Positions 1 to 11,777 of a stretch of 64,000 nucleotides of DNA are shown here, in pieces. Where the stretch lies: positions 3,090,416 through 3,154,415 of the forward strand of contig NW_025335854.1 of NCBI RefSeq assembly GCF_004798865.1. Reading direction: 5' to 3'. The first letter of the stretch is position 1. The number at the start of each line of letters is the position of its first letter. Origin of the DNA: Varanus komodoensis (taxonomy: Eukaryota; Chordata; Lepidosauria; Squamata; Varanidae). The notes under the pieces were generated by a model. It did no database searches. It saw only the letters and a list, made by a program, of their open reading frames with translations, and had not been told where the DNA came from. The translations under genes were made by a program, and so were the position numbers.

Positions 1-1482
1 CCCAAACACTCTCAGAAGCAAGGCTGCTCAACCAGCAACCTTCCTCCATGCCAGGAGGCAACCCATCATGGGCAACCCAGATGAGGACACAGCTATGCAG
101 CCTGTGGGGCTTGATTCCTGGCTGGAGCCCTGCAAATGTTGGAGGATCTTGGTCTCAGCGCCACTTCAAAGTGGACCAGAGACCGGGGATCCTGTCTTTT
201 TAATTTTGTTGAAGTGTCCTGTAAGCATCTGTCCACTTCATGGCCCATCCTTTGCATTTTTTTTAAATGAAACATTTTTAATAGCTACAAAACCACTTTA
301 GGAATTGTGGAGAAGTGGGTTGTTACTGCTGCACATGTCAGACAAACAGCACCCTCTGCCAATGTTCAGGAAACATTTCCCCCCCCCTCAATATACCCAA
401 TATATCCAAACTGAATTTGTTTCCAGCTGTCCCCCAATGGTGGCCGTGTCTACTGATGACATTCAGTGCTGGAAACTGGCCACTGATTATCCTAGGAGGG
501 AAGAACAAAGCATATCTCTACCCAAGGCTGCTGGTAGCCTTGGAGGATGGCTTGTCAACACTATGTAATCCTGCAGACTGGCTACCCAGTCCCAATATGG
601 GCCACTCAAATCAACAGGAGCTACTAATCCATCATCAGTCACTTAAAAAGTTTGCTGATCCTGGTGGCTCACCCAAGGATGCCAGGAGGAGTGTGTTTTC
701 AAGCCACTCTGCAGAAGAATGCATGATTCCCACCAGCCAGCCTTCCTATCAGCCAACACTGTCAGCCAACTCTTCTAATAACATTACGTCTGCATTTACC
801 CTCAGGTTTCATATTACAGTGGGTTTTATGATGTTGCATTTACTGTAAGAGGGGAAAGCAACGGCTCATAAGCTTCTTAAAATCTCTGCTATCTAGGGGC
901 TCTTTTTGATGGATAGTATATACATTCTTCATTAATATGATGGAGTTTGTTTAATTAAAGCTGGGCCATTGTGGCCTTTTTTCAGAAGGAAGCACAATAC
1001 ACAGGGTGATGGTCTGTAATCGGTTATTGCTTCAGAGTACCTAGGAGTCTAAGTTTCCAATAATCAGCACCACTTTTAACCAAAGAACCTTGTCCAAGTA
1101 TAATTACTTGAATCTAAAATCGTATTAAGCATAAGAAGAAAGGGGAATTAATGAAATTTCTGTTCAGCAACACAGCTACACTTCACTACTTCTCTGTTGA
1201 TATCTAATTATTTCCTACTGCTGAAACAGGGCAGATTAAACTCCATCGTATCTGTGTACTGAAGTAGCAACTTGCACTGTACCCGTTATTTTCTGCAGAG
1301 CTCAGAAAAGTTAGTTTTCCATTTTGTCACCAAAGGCCAAAGTTTGCTTAGGTGCAATGCAAACATTCCCTATTAAAAATTGCTCCTTTCAGCTGTGTTA
1401 TATGGTGCTTTGAGGGCATATTTAAAGGCCACCGCAAGACATCACAGGAGACACATTAAAATAGCAGTCTGGACTGCCGAAA

Positions 1483-1484
<2 letters not shown>
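1..1484. other. unique non-coding DNA, no gene seen
   Basis: No transposon or exon is recognised here. Several open frames occur, the longest at 315-848 (177 codons), but it has no recognisable domain, no biased composition and no splice context, so it looks like chance. The second half (about 865-1475) is AT-rich, free of recognisable repeats, and contains TTAATTAA-like and CAAAGGCCAAAG-like motifs; it is discussed as a possible conserved non-coding element. Confidence 0.5.
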
Positions 1485-1540
<56 letters not shown>

Positions 1541-1605
1541 TCTCTGTGTGTGTGTGTGTGTGTGTGCGCGTGTGCGTGCGTGTGTGCGTGTGCATGTCTG
1601 TGTGT
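1485..1605. repeat. (TC)n then (TG)n composite microsatellite
   Basis: About 60 bases of nearly pure TC dinucleotides (one CA interruption) switch at about 1545 to about 60 bases of TG with GC-containing variants. The open frames across it (Ser-Leu, Arg-Glu and Cys-Val repeats) are artefacts of the dinucleotide repeat. The TC tract is a homopurine/homopyrimidine mirror repeat and the TG tract is alternating purine-pyrimidine. Confidence 0.97.
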
Positions 1606-3280
1606 AAGAATGTGTGTTGTGGGGAGATACACTCAACAAGATGTAATGCATGACATAACCCCCTCGTAAAAGGAAAATAGCTCAATTTTTTGCATCCAGA
1701 CTAAACATCCTGTGAATGGAAGGGCCCCTTCCATTCATGGCAGCTAGAAGGATCCAAGGAAAGTTTCTAATGGAAGGAGCAAGCAGGGAGGTGATGGTTT
1801 GCCAGCTCTCTCTGCTCTTCATCTGCCCCCTCCACTGAGCCCCATGATAAGCATATTTTTAGAGGTCAGGAAAGGTTGTGAAGTTCATCTACCACCATCT
1901 TCCTCTAACAGAAGCCAAATTCTGCCAATCACTACTCCAAACCAAAACATGCTGATGTCAGAAGATCCGATTCCAATATTATTTTGCTGATTTACAACCA
2001 TCCACCTTTGTTTCATTTGGGGAGCAATTCCATGACCCCTAAAAGGGGTCTGAAAGGTGCAGATGCTCAGGCTGGATCCAGTCCTCTGACTTCAGAGCTC
2101 AGAATCCGCATTCTCTTACTCCTCTCAGGCACTGCATGAAGAGCCACCCTGGTGCCTATCCTGTAAAGATTCTGGGCAAAGGAGAGAGGCTATTATTGCC
2201 TCCATCACTCCTTCCACTCAGATTTGTATGACCCCAGCTTCTCAAGTCTGTAGGCCTTTGGGCATTGCCATAGGATTTCACCCTTAGATCGTAGTCCATG
2301 ATCTTCTTTCTACAAAGTACCAATATTAATTTTCCTAGGACTACTCTGGTGTAAATAAGCTGTCCATTGTCACATTATCAGACTTAGTACTTTGCAAGTC
2401 AAAGTACTTGCATCCAAGATGTATTACTGTACTCCTGAACAAATTTCAATGGATTACATCAGACCATGCATGAAACTAAAAGTCCATATAAAATAGAAGA
2501 TGAAGACAAGAGAATTGATGAGATATAATAAATTCAGGTATATTCTGGAGGGGAAAAAACACAAGGTCTAATGCACGGCAGGACAAATCATAAAACTGAT
2601 ACATCTTTTGAAAGCCCATGAAAGAATTTTTAATTGCACTTTCCTCTTGCTAAAAAAGATATTGTAAACACAGCTGTGTATGAACAATGTGTCGTTGAAG
2701 GAGTAGTTGTTGTACCATACTGAAAATCATATAAGGCCACTGCAGCGATGGAAGAGAAGAAAGAAGGAAGGATGGAAATGAAGCAAGATCTGGATTGTGT
2801 TCAGGGGTGCGCCAGACTTGCACAGCTTGTGATTGGCCAAGCAGGACAGAACCCACCCACCATGTATGGTTGCTCACCAGGGTCCTGTTCAATTTTCCTG
2901 TTTTATTTGCTATGTGGCACTCCAAAAAACTGGAATCTGTCAAGCACTCATAATACAAAGTTGACAGATGATGTTCATCTTGCTGGTTTTTGAGTTGTGC
3001 TAAACATTCAGCTACAATTGCAAAGAACATTCATCGAATGCATCCTGTGAAGAAGAGCAAAAACACATGCAAGCATGTGAATTAAACTAATAGAGTTGGA
3101 GATAATATACGAAGGAAGGACATGGTAGAAGGCTAGATCTGCTCCTTTGTGGTTCCTTTATTAGCCCAAGTCGATTAAAGCTCATTAAGGATCACCTCAT
3201 AGGCATTCAATGGGGCTTCAGTTAAGGGAGAAACAGTGACATAATATTCTTTTAAGAGAGATTTTTGCTTAAAGTAAAAG
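1606..3280. other. unique non-coding DNA
   Basis: No recognisable gene or transposon. Open frames on both strands (for example 2650-3030 minus, 126 codons) show no domain. Base composition is mildly AT-rich and there are no long simple repeats. Confidence 0.45.
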
Positions 3281-3369
3281 AGAGGTTTTTGCTACAACAT
3301 TCTCAGTTATCCAAAGACTGCAAATACCTTCTTCATATGTTCAGATGGTATATTTTGGCCAAGTAACAG
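3281..3369 (+). repeat. dispersed duplicate, copy A (unknown family)
   Basis: This segment matches 5857-5939 in the same orientation. From TTTTTGCTAC to the first TATATT the two copies differ at about five of 70 bases; copy A then carries TTGGCC-like extra bases before the shared AAGTAACAG. Similarity fades outside. It matches no LINE, SINE or DNA-transposon end that I recognise. It may be a fragment of an undescribed interspersed repeat or a local duplication. Confidence 0.8.
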
Positions 3370-4387
3370 GAGTTTAGGGATAGAGATCAGTTGAGCATGC
3401 TCAGTCATGAAACTCTGACACATGAAAGCTCATATACAGATTGTGGAACAAAAAGTGCCTTCTGGAAGACAGAGATCTGAAAGGGCTGCATTTTCCAATT
3501 GGCTGCTGTAAGTTAGAAAAAATGCAGTGCACATGGATGACATCAGCTTTCTCAGCTTAAGCTTCTGATTGAAAGAGAACAATAGCTTCAGGCTGCCCTG
3601 GCCTTGTTGAAAATAAATTGCACACATTATCTCAATAAAAATCTTTTGGATGAACATTAATGAGGAGACCAAACAGATGCTAAGCTTCAATTAAGGATCC
3701 TGGAGCTATCACAGTTTTGATTAAAAATAGATTTGGATGGAGAGCCTTGCTAATGGGACTTCTCCTTGGAGTTTCCAACAAAATCAAGGGATTGTGCATT
3801 AGGATCCTGTCAAAACTGGGTTTTGCTAACAAAACCTGTGAGAATGCCTTGGTTAAATTCTGAATATGAGCATGTGTCCACTGAAAACAGTTGCCAATAG
3901 TTAAACATACTCATGTTCATCTCAGTTCTGATCACTGCTTGATTTGTGCACCTTTCCCATTCACACAAAGTGTGAAGCAACCACAAATGCAAATGCAGTG
4001 GTACACAACAGACAGCAGCACAAAGTTCAGAGAATCCTACTGACCTCAAACATGGCTCATTTGCTCATCCCTATTGTGCATTCAGTCTGGAAGCTTGGTA
4101 GCAGCTGTCATGACCCAGTCTCCATTCCCCTCCTCCGAGCAGCTCAAGAAAAAGGCTCTCTAACCAAAGTTTTTATTATGCTGAAACTGACTAGCTAGGC
4201 TGGCTTTATGATACAGAAGAAGGCCGTTACAGAAATCAATTGCAAATGACAAAATCAAAGTTGAAGTGGACATTCAGAAAATATGGCTTGATTCTAAATG
4301 TGCTACTTGTAAACTACCCAGACAGGTTTGACTATGGGTATTGTCAAAGTGAAATACATAATATAATAATAATAGTTATCCTCTTTT
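3370..4387. other. unique non-coding DNA
   Basis: No gene or known repeat is recognised. The stretch is AT-rich with short scattered open frames that lack domains. Confidence 0.4.
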
Positions 4388-4446
4388 CCACAAACTGAAA
4401 ATGATCTCCACAAACTGAAAATGATCTCCACAGACTGAAAATGATC
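4388..4446. repeat. 20-bp tandem repeat, three copies
   Basis: The 20-base unit CCACAAACTGAAAATGATCT is repeated three times head to tail. The third copy differs by one internal transition (CACAGACTG) and at its last base. This is a recent small tandem duplication in otherwise unique DNA. Confidence 0.95.
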
Positions 4447-5856
4447 ACTGCTTATGAGCTAGTTGCTTGGAACTTCTGATACTCCTGTACTGGTCTAACC
4501 TCTTAACCTGACACTTTGTTATTGGATCGGGAATGCTGGTTTTCCCCATCCTTCACAAGCTTGTTCACTAAGCTTTCCCAAAGAGTTTGAAGCTATCCAT
4601 TTTGCACTGCACGCCTCTGATATCGCTGCATCCTCTGAGCTTGGCAATTCATCTGTGGATTCTGGATCCTCCTTATGTCATGAGTCAGAATCTGATTTGA
4701 CAGTGGATGAAAGACCAACCCTCATAGCTGCTTCCCAACTGCCTAAGTCCTAATTACCTCCTTGCTCTGAAATGTGGCAATTCTCATGAAGGTTAAATGG
4801 CATTCCTTCATGTGCACAACTCTGTGACCGTAGGAAGGTTTTATAAGGATTGGTATCATGTTCTCTCTTGGTGTATAAGGTGAATGGGTCTCCCTGGATA
4901 AACCCAACAATCATGTGTTTTCAGTAGGAAAGTAGAAAGGGAAGCTGTGGCTTTGGAGGTGTGAAACTGGTACCAGAGAGAATTGTGGTACAAAGGAGTC
5001 ACAAAGAACAAAGCCAGTCAGATCTTGGGTTGTTGTCAGAACTGAGCCATACCAGCAAGAGGAATTCAAAAAGAAAAAAAAATGAAAAGAAAAAACCCAA
5101 TAAATATTGTCTGCCTGAATGTCAAGGCACTACCGCCTAGAGTTTGAAGAAAAAAAAAAAGGATTCAGGGTGGAAGAAAGTGATTGGATGGAAGGTCTCA
5201 GGAGGTCTTAACATCCCATAAACAATTTCACATCTAGCTGGCTATACAGAACAATGTAGAAGAAGACAAAAAAAAAAAAAAAGTACCATCAAGAGTGCTC
5301 AAGTGATAGTTGAGCTTGCTGACCTGTCTGGAAGGTACTTCAGAATTGGGCCATTTACCCTGCCAAGACTTTTGATTGCTCAGGTGCCCAGCTGTGTGAT
5401 ATTATGCCAACCAAGCAAGCTGAAGAGTAGAAGCATGTTTTCCTAAGACACAGGGAATAGTCCCTTTTAAATCTAATCAAGGAGGAAGTAAATGCATGCT
5501 GTAGCTCCTGTGTCTCTACAGCATATCCAGAACCTTCATGACATTCCTGGCAGCTTTTCGGGTTGGAACAAAAACAAAAAATGGATTTTTGCTCTAAAGT
5601 GTCGAGGCAATGCTAATAGAATCCAGAGAACAGAAGACAATGTGCCACAGACCCAACAAATCTGAAACTCATTTGCAACATTCTGTTCTGAGTCCCAGCA
5701 AGCCATGCCTGGAACAATATTTTATTCCATCCTATCCAAGCACTTTGTGCCTTTCCCTTCAACAATCAGTTAGCTTCATTGGACAGGTTTTGGTTTTACT
5801 TTTTTTAAGCTGTGTGTTCCTCTTATTTGCTTTCCTTAAAAGAGAAAGCAAGAGAC
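4447..5856. other. unique non-coding DNA with A-tracts
   Basis: No gene is recognised. A-rich tracts of 11-15 bases lie near 5070-5100, 5148-5160 and 5267-5282. They could be old retroposon tails, but no element body can be placed upstream of them. Confidence 0.4.
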
Positions 5857-5939
5857 AGAGATTTTTGCTACAAAATTCTCAGTTATCCAAAGACTGCAAA
5901 TACCTCCTTCATATATGCAGATAGTATATTAAGTAACAG
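5857..5939 (+). repeat. dispersed duplicate, copy B (unknown family)
   Basis: Second copy of the segment at 3281-3369, same strand, about 2.6 kb away and roughly 93% identical over the well-aligned 70 bases. Both copies contain CAGTTATCCAAAGACTGCAA. Upstream both are preceded by TTTGCTT and an AAAAGAGA-containing stretch, so homology may reach about 30 bases further in a decayed form. Confidence 0.8.
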
Positions 5940-6745
5940 TCCTTACTTGAGACTGGGTTCACTATTAGCACACTGGATTGAAAAAAGCTTATAGTTGAAA
6001 TGAGAATCGCTCTCTATCTTGCTGAGAATCCTGAGGAACAACCTGTATTAAGGTTTCTTAAGATTATCTTAGTCTAACTAATCTTGCTGTCAACTTAAGG
6101 GCACAATCTGAGGCATGTTTAGATAGAAAAAAATTTACAATTCACAGTGTTCCCCTGGCAACATGGCAATCTTGGAATGCTATGAGTTGTTTGGTCAAAA
6201 AACTACTAGAATTCGGTTTGGCATCAGGACAGAACTTTAAATCCTACCTTGGTTGCACAACAGAAATGACTCCATCATTCTCCAAACAAGCTGCAAACCT
6301 ATTTTATCCATGTAAAGGATGGTCACCTCTTTGTTCATGAGACAAATAGAACCCTGAAGCTATTTTATGAGCCCTGTCAAAGAGTAATCAAAATATGGTA
6401 AAATGTTTGCTCACAGTTTCCCACACAAGGAAAGCAAACCAAGAAAACAGGTCATTTAAAAATACTTTGGAGGTTAAAAACTGAACTGTTTTTAAATGTC
6501 TGATGCACTCCAGCGATCTCTCTCTCAATCTCTCTCTCTCTCTCTCTTTTCCGTATAACATACATCATGTACAAATAATGTGTACAATGTTGTGCCTGAC
6601 AACAGGTGCCTCATTACAGCCAACATTGCACAACTTCTATTAAACTTAATATTGATATTGCATTCAAGGGACAGCTGGTTTGTTCGGTGGTTATAGACTA
6701 ACCTTCAAGTTTATAGAAGCTAGACTGTTTCTGGTCTATGCTTCT
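5940..6745. other. unique non-coding DNA with a (TC)n tract
   Basis: No gene recognised. A TC dinucleotide microsatellite interrupted by AA lies at about 6516-6548. The rest is AT-rich unique sequence. Confidence 0.45.
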
Positions 6746-6960
6746 GAGCCAGAGTGTTTTGATGCTGAGAATGTGGGACTAGGATATTGGAGTTCAGGGT
6801 TCTAGTCCCCACTCAGCCATGAAGAATTTGGGACACAGATTCTCAGCCCAACCTACCTCGCAGGGTTGTTTTGTTAAAATGGAGTGGAAAAGAATTATGG
6901 AAGTTGCCTTGCATTTCTTGCAAGAGGAAAAGAGTCAGAATGGAAATGAAAAATAAGAAA
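6746..6960 (+). mobile_element. MIR-like CORE-SINE, decayed
   Basis: The order of landmarks is that of MIR-family tRNA-derived SINEs: GAGCCAGAGTG, a degraded A box, GGTTCTAGTCCCC as B box, CTCAGCC, the diagnostic CAACCTACCTC and CAGGGTTGTT, then an A-rich end. Compared with the copy at 41928 it has short deletions in the middle. It is non-coding and was copied by LINE machinery (L2 in the case of MIR). Confidence 0.75.
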
Positions 6961-7071
6961 TTATAACACACCACTGACCATGCCTTTGACAGAGCAAGGA
7001 GCAGCTATGCTGTTAGTCTGGGTGAGAAAGCTGCTTCAGACCACAGATGGTCTGGGAAGGCATGGCAGGGA

Positions 7072-7240
7072 GTATTTATTTATGTATTATTAGATTTTTA
7101 CCCCACCCCATTAGCTATAATGGCCATCTGGGCAGCTTACAAGTAAAACTATACAATGAAGGAGAGGGTAATATGTACTAAAACACTAAAATCACAATAT
7201 TAAAATCTAACAACAAAACAAAAACCACACCAATATTACA
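7072..7240 (-). mobile_element. L2-like LINE 3' end (minus strand)
   Basis: Read on the minus strand, an A-rich 3' UTR leads to a GCTGCCCAGATGGCCATTA-like stem region and a short AATA/TTTATT tail (7072-7090 on the plus strand). This matches the 3' ends of the other L2 fragments in the window. The CR1 tail at 7262-7440 follows directly, and A-rich sequence after it (7441-7530) may be the rest of this L2, which would make the CR1 a later insertion. Confidence 0.55.
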
Positions 7241-7261
7241 CTTTATAGGAATCATGTTACA

Positions 7262-7440
7262 TAACATAACATGGGCTTCCATGGGAGGTGACTGAGGCCC
7301 CATTGGTGAGAATGTTCAAGGATGGGCTGGACATGCACATGTGATAGGCATGTCATGAGCGGAGCCGGCTGGAGCCAGGAGTAAGACTAGATGGCCTGGG
7401 TGGCCCATTCTGACTTACTCTGTTTCTATGTTTCTATAAA
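7262..7440 (+). mobile_element. CR1 LINE 3' end
   Basis: The plus strand reads like the end of CR1 ORF2 and its short 3' UTR: CATGGGAGGTGACTGAGGCC, then AATGTTCAAGGATGGGCTGG (the C-terminal VFK..LD region), then AGACTAGATGGCC and a terminal TTTCTATG direct repeat. CR1 elements end in such 8-9 bp repeats. It is a short 5'-truncated copy. Confidence 0.75.
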
Positions 7441-8761
7441 GGGCATAACCACAATGTATAATCAGATATAATCTTTTAAAACCACTAATATCAATCTAGC
7501 AGTTAAAACACAGAAAATATATAAGTCTTCCCCTTGCACTGAAAAAGAAGTAGTGGCTAGACTGCTTGGGCTCTGCACCTGATCCCCTCTGGTGCAGTGG
7601 AAGATGGAATTGCACTGGTATTCAGGATCCTTATTTGAGCCTAAAAGCAGCACCGGTTGCTGTTTGTTGCATCCGGCAACAGTTGGGACCACCCCAGCCA
7701 GGCCAAGAGAAGAGAAATATCTGCCACATTGCAATCTGGGTAAAGAGGTGTGATCAAAGGTGGCCACTTGTAAAGTGATTTTTTGTGAAAAGACTCAGCT
7801 ATTTTTGTCCTTAATGGGATACTATCTTGCAATGTTAATGTTTCCCTGGGTTTGACCCAGGGATGTAAAACAATGGGGAACAGAAGGCCGAACAGGTACC
7901 AATTGGTTTCACAGGTGAGAGCTCAGATAAGCCTGTCTTTCCAGAATGAAATGTTCATCTCTGGGTAGATTACACTGCCATGCTTCACTGCACCTCCAGA
8001 TAAAATTGCTCATTTAGTTCCCAGTTGCTCTGTTGCTTAATGTCCATGGTTCAGCTTCAGTAATGGTCCGTCCAGCTGCAAAGCAATATAACAGGCAGAG
8101 ATGAGAAAACAAACATGCCACACTACTGTCTGAAGGGGAGCTGAGCTCTGAAGTGTTAACAGGGATACCTTTATGTTTTAAGAAGTCCTGTTCTTCATGT
8201 ATACTCACTTACTTTAAGTACAAGCTACTTTTCACATTTTAGGGGAAACACCAAAATGGAGCCGTCAACATGGCCACAAGCCACAACAGCATTGCTTCTT
8301 CAGAAGAGGACTTTGCCTCATCTTAATTCTTGTTTCATCTTGCCCCATCTCATCTTGCCGCATTTTGTTTTGCCTTAACCCATCCCATTTTGTTTCTTCT
8401 CATTTTGTTTCATTTTAACATGCATCTTAAGGTGCTTTCCTCTCAAATAGCCAGCAGTAAAATCAAACACCAGTAGTAATGTTGGTGCATGGAGAAAAAA
8501 AATCCCATTCCCAGATTAAAAATGGAAAGTCTTTCTGCCCACAAAATACCTACAATTTAATCTTTATAAACAATGAAGTGTTATTTGAAATGTATAACTG
8601 AACACATTTATTTATACATCAATTCAACCAAACTTCAGAATATATGTGAAATATATTTGGTGGCAACAAAGCACTTCTGTTCTGCATGGATAGAACTTAC
8701 TCATTCTAAAGCTCTTAGTTCGCATATTGTTTGTAGGAAGGGCTTCCTCAGAAACTGATTA
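7441..8761. other. unique non-coding DNA with a CATTTTG-rich stretch
   Basis: No gene recognised. At about 8310-8425 the words CATCTTG, CATCTCATC and CATTTTGTTT recur irregularly, like a decayed short-unit tandem array. Flanking sequence shows no transposon ends. Confidence 0.4.
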
Positions 8762-8970
8762 TGGCCCCAAAGAGTCAATGTAATGCAGATGTTAGAGATT
8801 TGGATTAACACTGGGGAAGCCTGGTTCAAAATCCTCTCTCTTCCCTAAAGCTCATTTCAGTTCTCTCACTGACTCTGAACCTTGCTCACTTCACAGGGTT
8901 ACTGAGAGGACAAGGAGCATCACTGCCATTTTGGGCTTCTTGGAAGAAAGGCAGAACACATACATAAAGC
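8762..8970 (+). mobile_element. MIR-like CORE-SINE, very decayed
   Basis: GCCTGGTTCAAAATCC stands at the B-box position and CTTCACAGGGTTACTGAGAGG at the CORE/L2-tail position, followed by GGCTTCTTGGAAGAAAGGCA near the 3' end. Spacing and order agree with the better copies at 6746 and 41928. Divergence is high, so boundaries are approximate. Confidence 0.6.
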
Positions 8971-9408
8971 CATGATAAAATCATTTCAAATGAACATACA
9001 CAAACTGTCCAATTTGTGTTGAAATCTCAGGGTTGAAATTGCTGACTGACCCTCTTCTGACTCACTCCTCCTCCCACCCCAAACAAAACTCATCCCATTT
9101 CAGGCATCTTGACTGTAGGTCGTTTCTTTCTGTACTAAAGTCAAAGGGGCAGCTATTCAAAGGCCAAAGCAAGACCAATACTGGGACAGGGTGAGGAATT
9201 TAGACTGGAGAAATGGCACAAGAGAAAAAGGAATATCCCCTCCCATACACCTTGCCCCTGGCCTATCTTCACCTGACCTTCTGCTGCACAGGTGCTGGGC
9301 AGTGCTGCTAAGGATCCTTGGACAAGACAGCTTCAATAGGCTCCATCCTTCCGTGAGTCTACCACCATTGCCCCCTGCTGTCCTGGCTCCTCTCCCTCAC
9401 CATTGCCT

Positions 9409-9409
9409 G

Positions 9410-9446
<37 letters not shown>
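9409..9446. repeat. (TTGC)n microsatellite
   Basis: About nine perfect tandem TTGC units followed by TTCC. It lies in a GC-richer stretch (9200-9550) in which long frames are open but no domain is seen; the Ala-Cys-Leu-Leu repeats there are translation artefacts. Confidence 0.97.
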
Positions 9447-11195
9447 CCTCGACAGGTGCAGAGCCAGGGCACAAGCAGACAATGGCTTCTATGTCTCCTT
9501 CTCACCACCATCACCATCCTCTGGGGAAAGCAGAGAACTAGATTGCAGTAGCAAATGGAAGCAGGCTTTCGTTCGTGAACCTTGCTGGGGTTGGGCCCTC
9601 AGCAGGAGACCCCAGCACTTACGGTGGCCATGTGCCTTTTCTTTTTTTTTACAATCCTATGTTTGAAGGGTCAGCAGAGGACTGCCCTCAGAGGACAGTC
9701 CTTTCCTTAAAGAGCTATGTAATCCAAGTCTAGTACAAAAACAAAACAGGCACCCAAGCAATCTGTAAGAATATAAAGAGTAGGAGCCACAAGAAAGGAG
9801 ATCTTGAAGATGGCCAGTAATAGCACCTGGAGAACAGTCTGGGAAAAGCACCCAGATCACTTGGTCATAGTTCCCACATTTTATTCTATTTAAATTCTAA
9901 TAATTATTTCTAAACCTGCAACTGTATATGTGAATTGGCATACACAAGCATTATGCAAAACAGGGTCCTAGTTGTTTTGTGATGGCCATCCTACCTGTTT
10001 TTGACTTAATTTCAGGTCTGGTCCTCTTATGTACATATGTGCATAAAGGTGGTACGACACCTGCACCAGCAAAGAGAATTCAAACAAGTCCTGCTAAGTT
10101 CTAGTCCCCTTGCACCTGAACTCTTATGCTTAAATCACATGTGCTGTTTTAGACATGGATATTTATCCCTTGACTGCAGTAACAATCTCATTCAAGCAAG
10201 CTGGAATGAATCAGCTTATATCAGACTCCACACACAGAACTTCTAAATCACTGCAAAAGCAATGCTGTCCCATGAAGTCAGCTGGCATAGTTTGTTGCCA
10301 GTCTTATATAATCAAAGGATGTGAAATTACATGCATGTAGGGACCAGAAGGTTGAGAAGCAGCTTTAGTAAAACTGCTCCTATGATCAAAGTGTTAAAGG
10401 ACACTCTGGTCCTAAATGGTTCAGCTAGACCACAGAGAGCATTTATATTAATACCAATTTCTGAACTCATCTTACCCTCTTTGGTTTCCAGGAAAGATGC
10501 TATTGATCATCTTAGTAGTGATTTATCACTGTTTCTCATAGCTTTCAACAAAACTACATTGACAACTTTTGCTATGAAAAGAAACTAGCAGAAGAAAAAT
10601 AGTGTGCATTGGGAATAGTTTCCCTGAGATTTCATCTTACTGCAAAGCAATGCTAAAATTGTTACTGATGTTAATTGTGCCTCTTGTTTTCTTTTCCTGT
10701 GGGAAGGTAGTTAAATTGCATATATTGCATTGTGTTGCAAGTTCCTTACAATATGCAGAGATATTTACACTTTCTCCCTGCCATAGCCACTCCAGATATT
10801 AAATTATCTGTACCAGCAAACTTCATGGATATTTTAGGGAGGGAGGGAATAAACCTAATGTTAGAATTCTCAGTGAAAGAGGCAATCCATTAACTTCTAT
10901 ATCTGATACCGACAGTCTTACAGGATATATCAAGAGACACTGTTAATTAAGGAGACAGCAGAAGTATCAAAAGAGTAGAACCTCTATTGACTAAATCTCA
11001 GCTTGTTAATTATTGCCATGTCAACAAAGGCTGTCAAGAGTAACAAGCATTTGAAAAAGAGAATCAGAACTGAAATCTTAATAAAGGAAATATATCATTT
11101 TTTCTGAGAGCACATGTCTAGCTACAGTGGTTCAAGGCCCATTACAATGATGGGAAGGAAATGTCATGATGTCAACTTAATTGGACTCATATAAA
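9447..11195. other. unique non-coding DNA
   Basis: No gene or transposon recognised. Open frames (9657-9860 minus, 10037-10246 plus, 10331-10588 plus) have no domain or coding signature. Confidence 0.4.
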
Positions 11196-11280
11196 AGGGA
11201 TGATGTAACTTGGCATCCTGCACCAGCAGGAGGATGGACTCAGTGGCCTTCTGGCAGCTTCCAAATCTATGATTCTATGT
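11196..11280 (+). mobile_element. CR1 LINE 3' terminus
   Basis: Short tail reading GGATGGACTCAGTGGCCTTC, CCAAATC and TATGATTCTATG. This is the standard CR1 3' end, in which GGACTxxATGGCC is followed by TTCCAxxTCTATGATTCTATG. Only the last 80 bases or so are recognisable. Confidence 0.75.
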
Positions 11281-11777
11281 CATGGCCTTACCCCACATGT
11301 GCACAGGGGGTCACAAGAACATACCACTGCAAGTTTGCTTCTTGGAATGGGAGCATCCAGGTTGCTCCCCAGAAGAGTTTCTTTTAAGGCCCTGGCACCT
11401 TGAGTGCGTATCCATAAAGAAGATCTTATTGGAAACCACCTAAATGGTTCCCAACATTTGAGATGGCCAGGAGACGTAAGGCAACATGAGTTGCTACTGC
11501 TGCTGGTTCCTGCTCAAGGTCAGATCTGAGGTGGAATCCATGCCAAGGGGTTGGGCAGAATGTCCTGAAGAATTTCTGAAAGGGTGTCCACACACTCATA
11601 TTCCCTACTCCCCTTGTTCATATAGACAGTTGATAGATATAATGATTCTATCCTGTGATTCTACACATCTGGACTAACACTAACATCAAAAGAAGCATTG
11701 AATCCATATTCATCTCAGAGAGTATCGAATACAGAATGTCTTTGAAGGGCTTCCAAACCCATTCTGGTCTAATTCAT
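11281..11777. other. unique non-coding DNA
   Basis: No recognisable gene or repeat. Confidence 0.35.

Noticed and set aside
315-848. Open frame of 177 codons, the longest in the window apart from BovB
   Set aside because: No domain, no signal or membrane pattern, mixed composition typical of random translation, and a length expected by chance in 64 kb of six-frame vertebrate DNA.
1380-1651. Open frames with Ser-Leu, Arg-Glu and Cys-Val repeats
   Set aside because: They are translations of the TC/TG microsatellite on both strands.
9191-9541. 116-codon frame with Leu-Ala-Cys and His runs
   Set aside because: Covers the TTGC microsatellite and a CACCAT-rich stretch; no domain or splice context.
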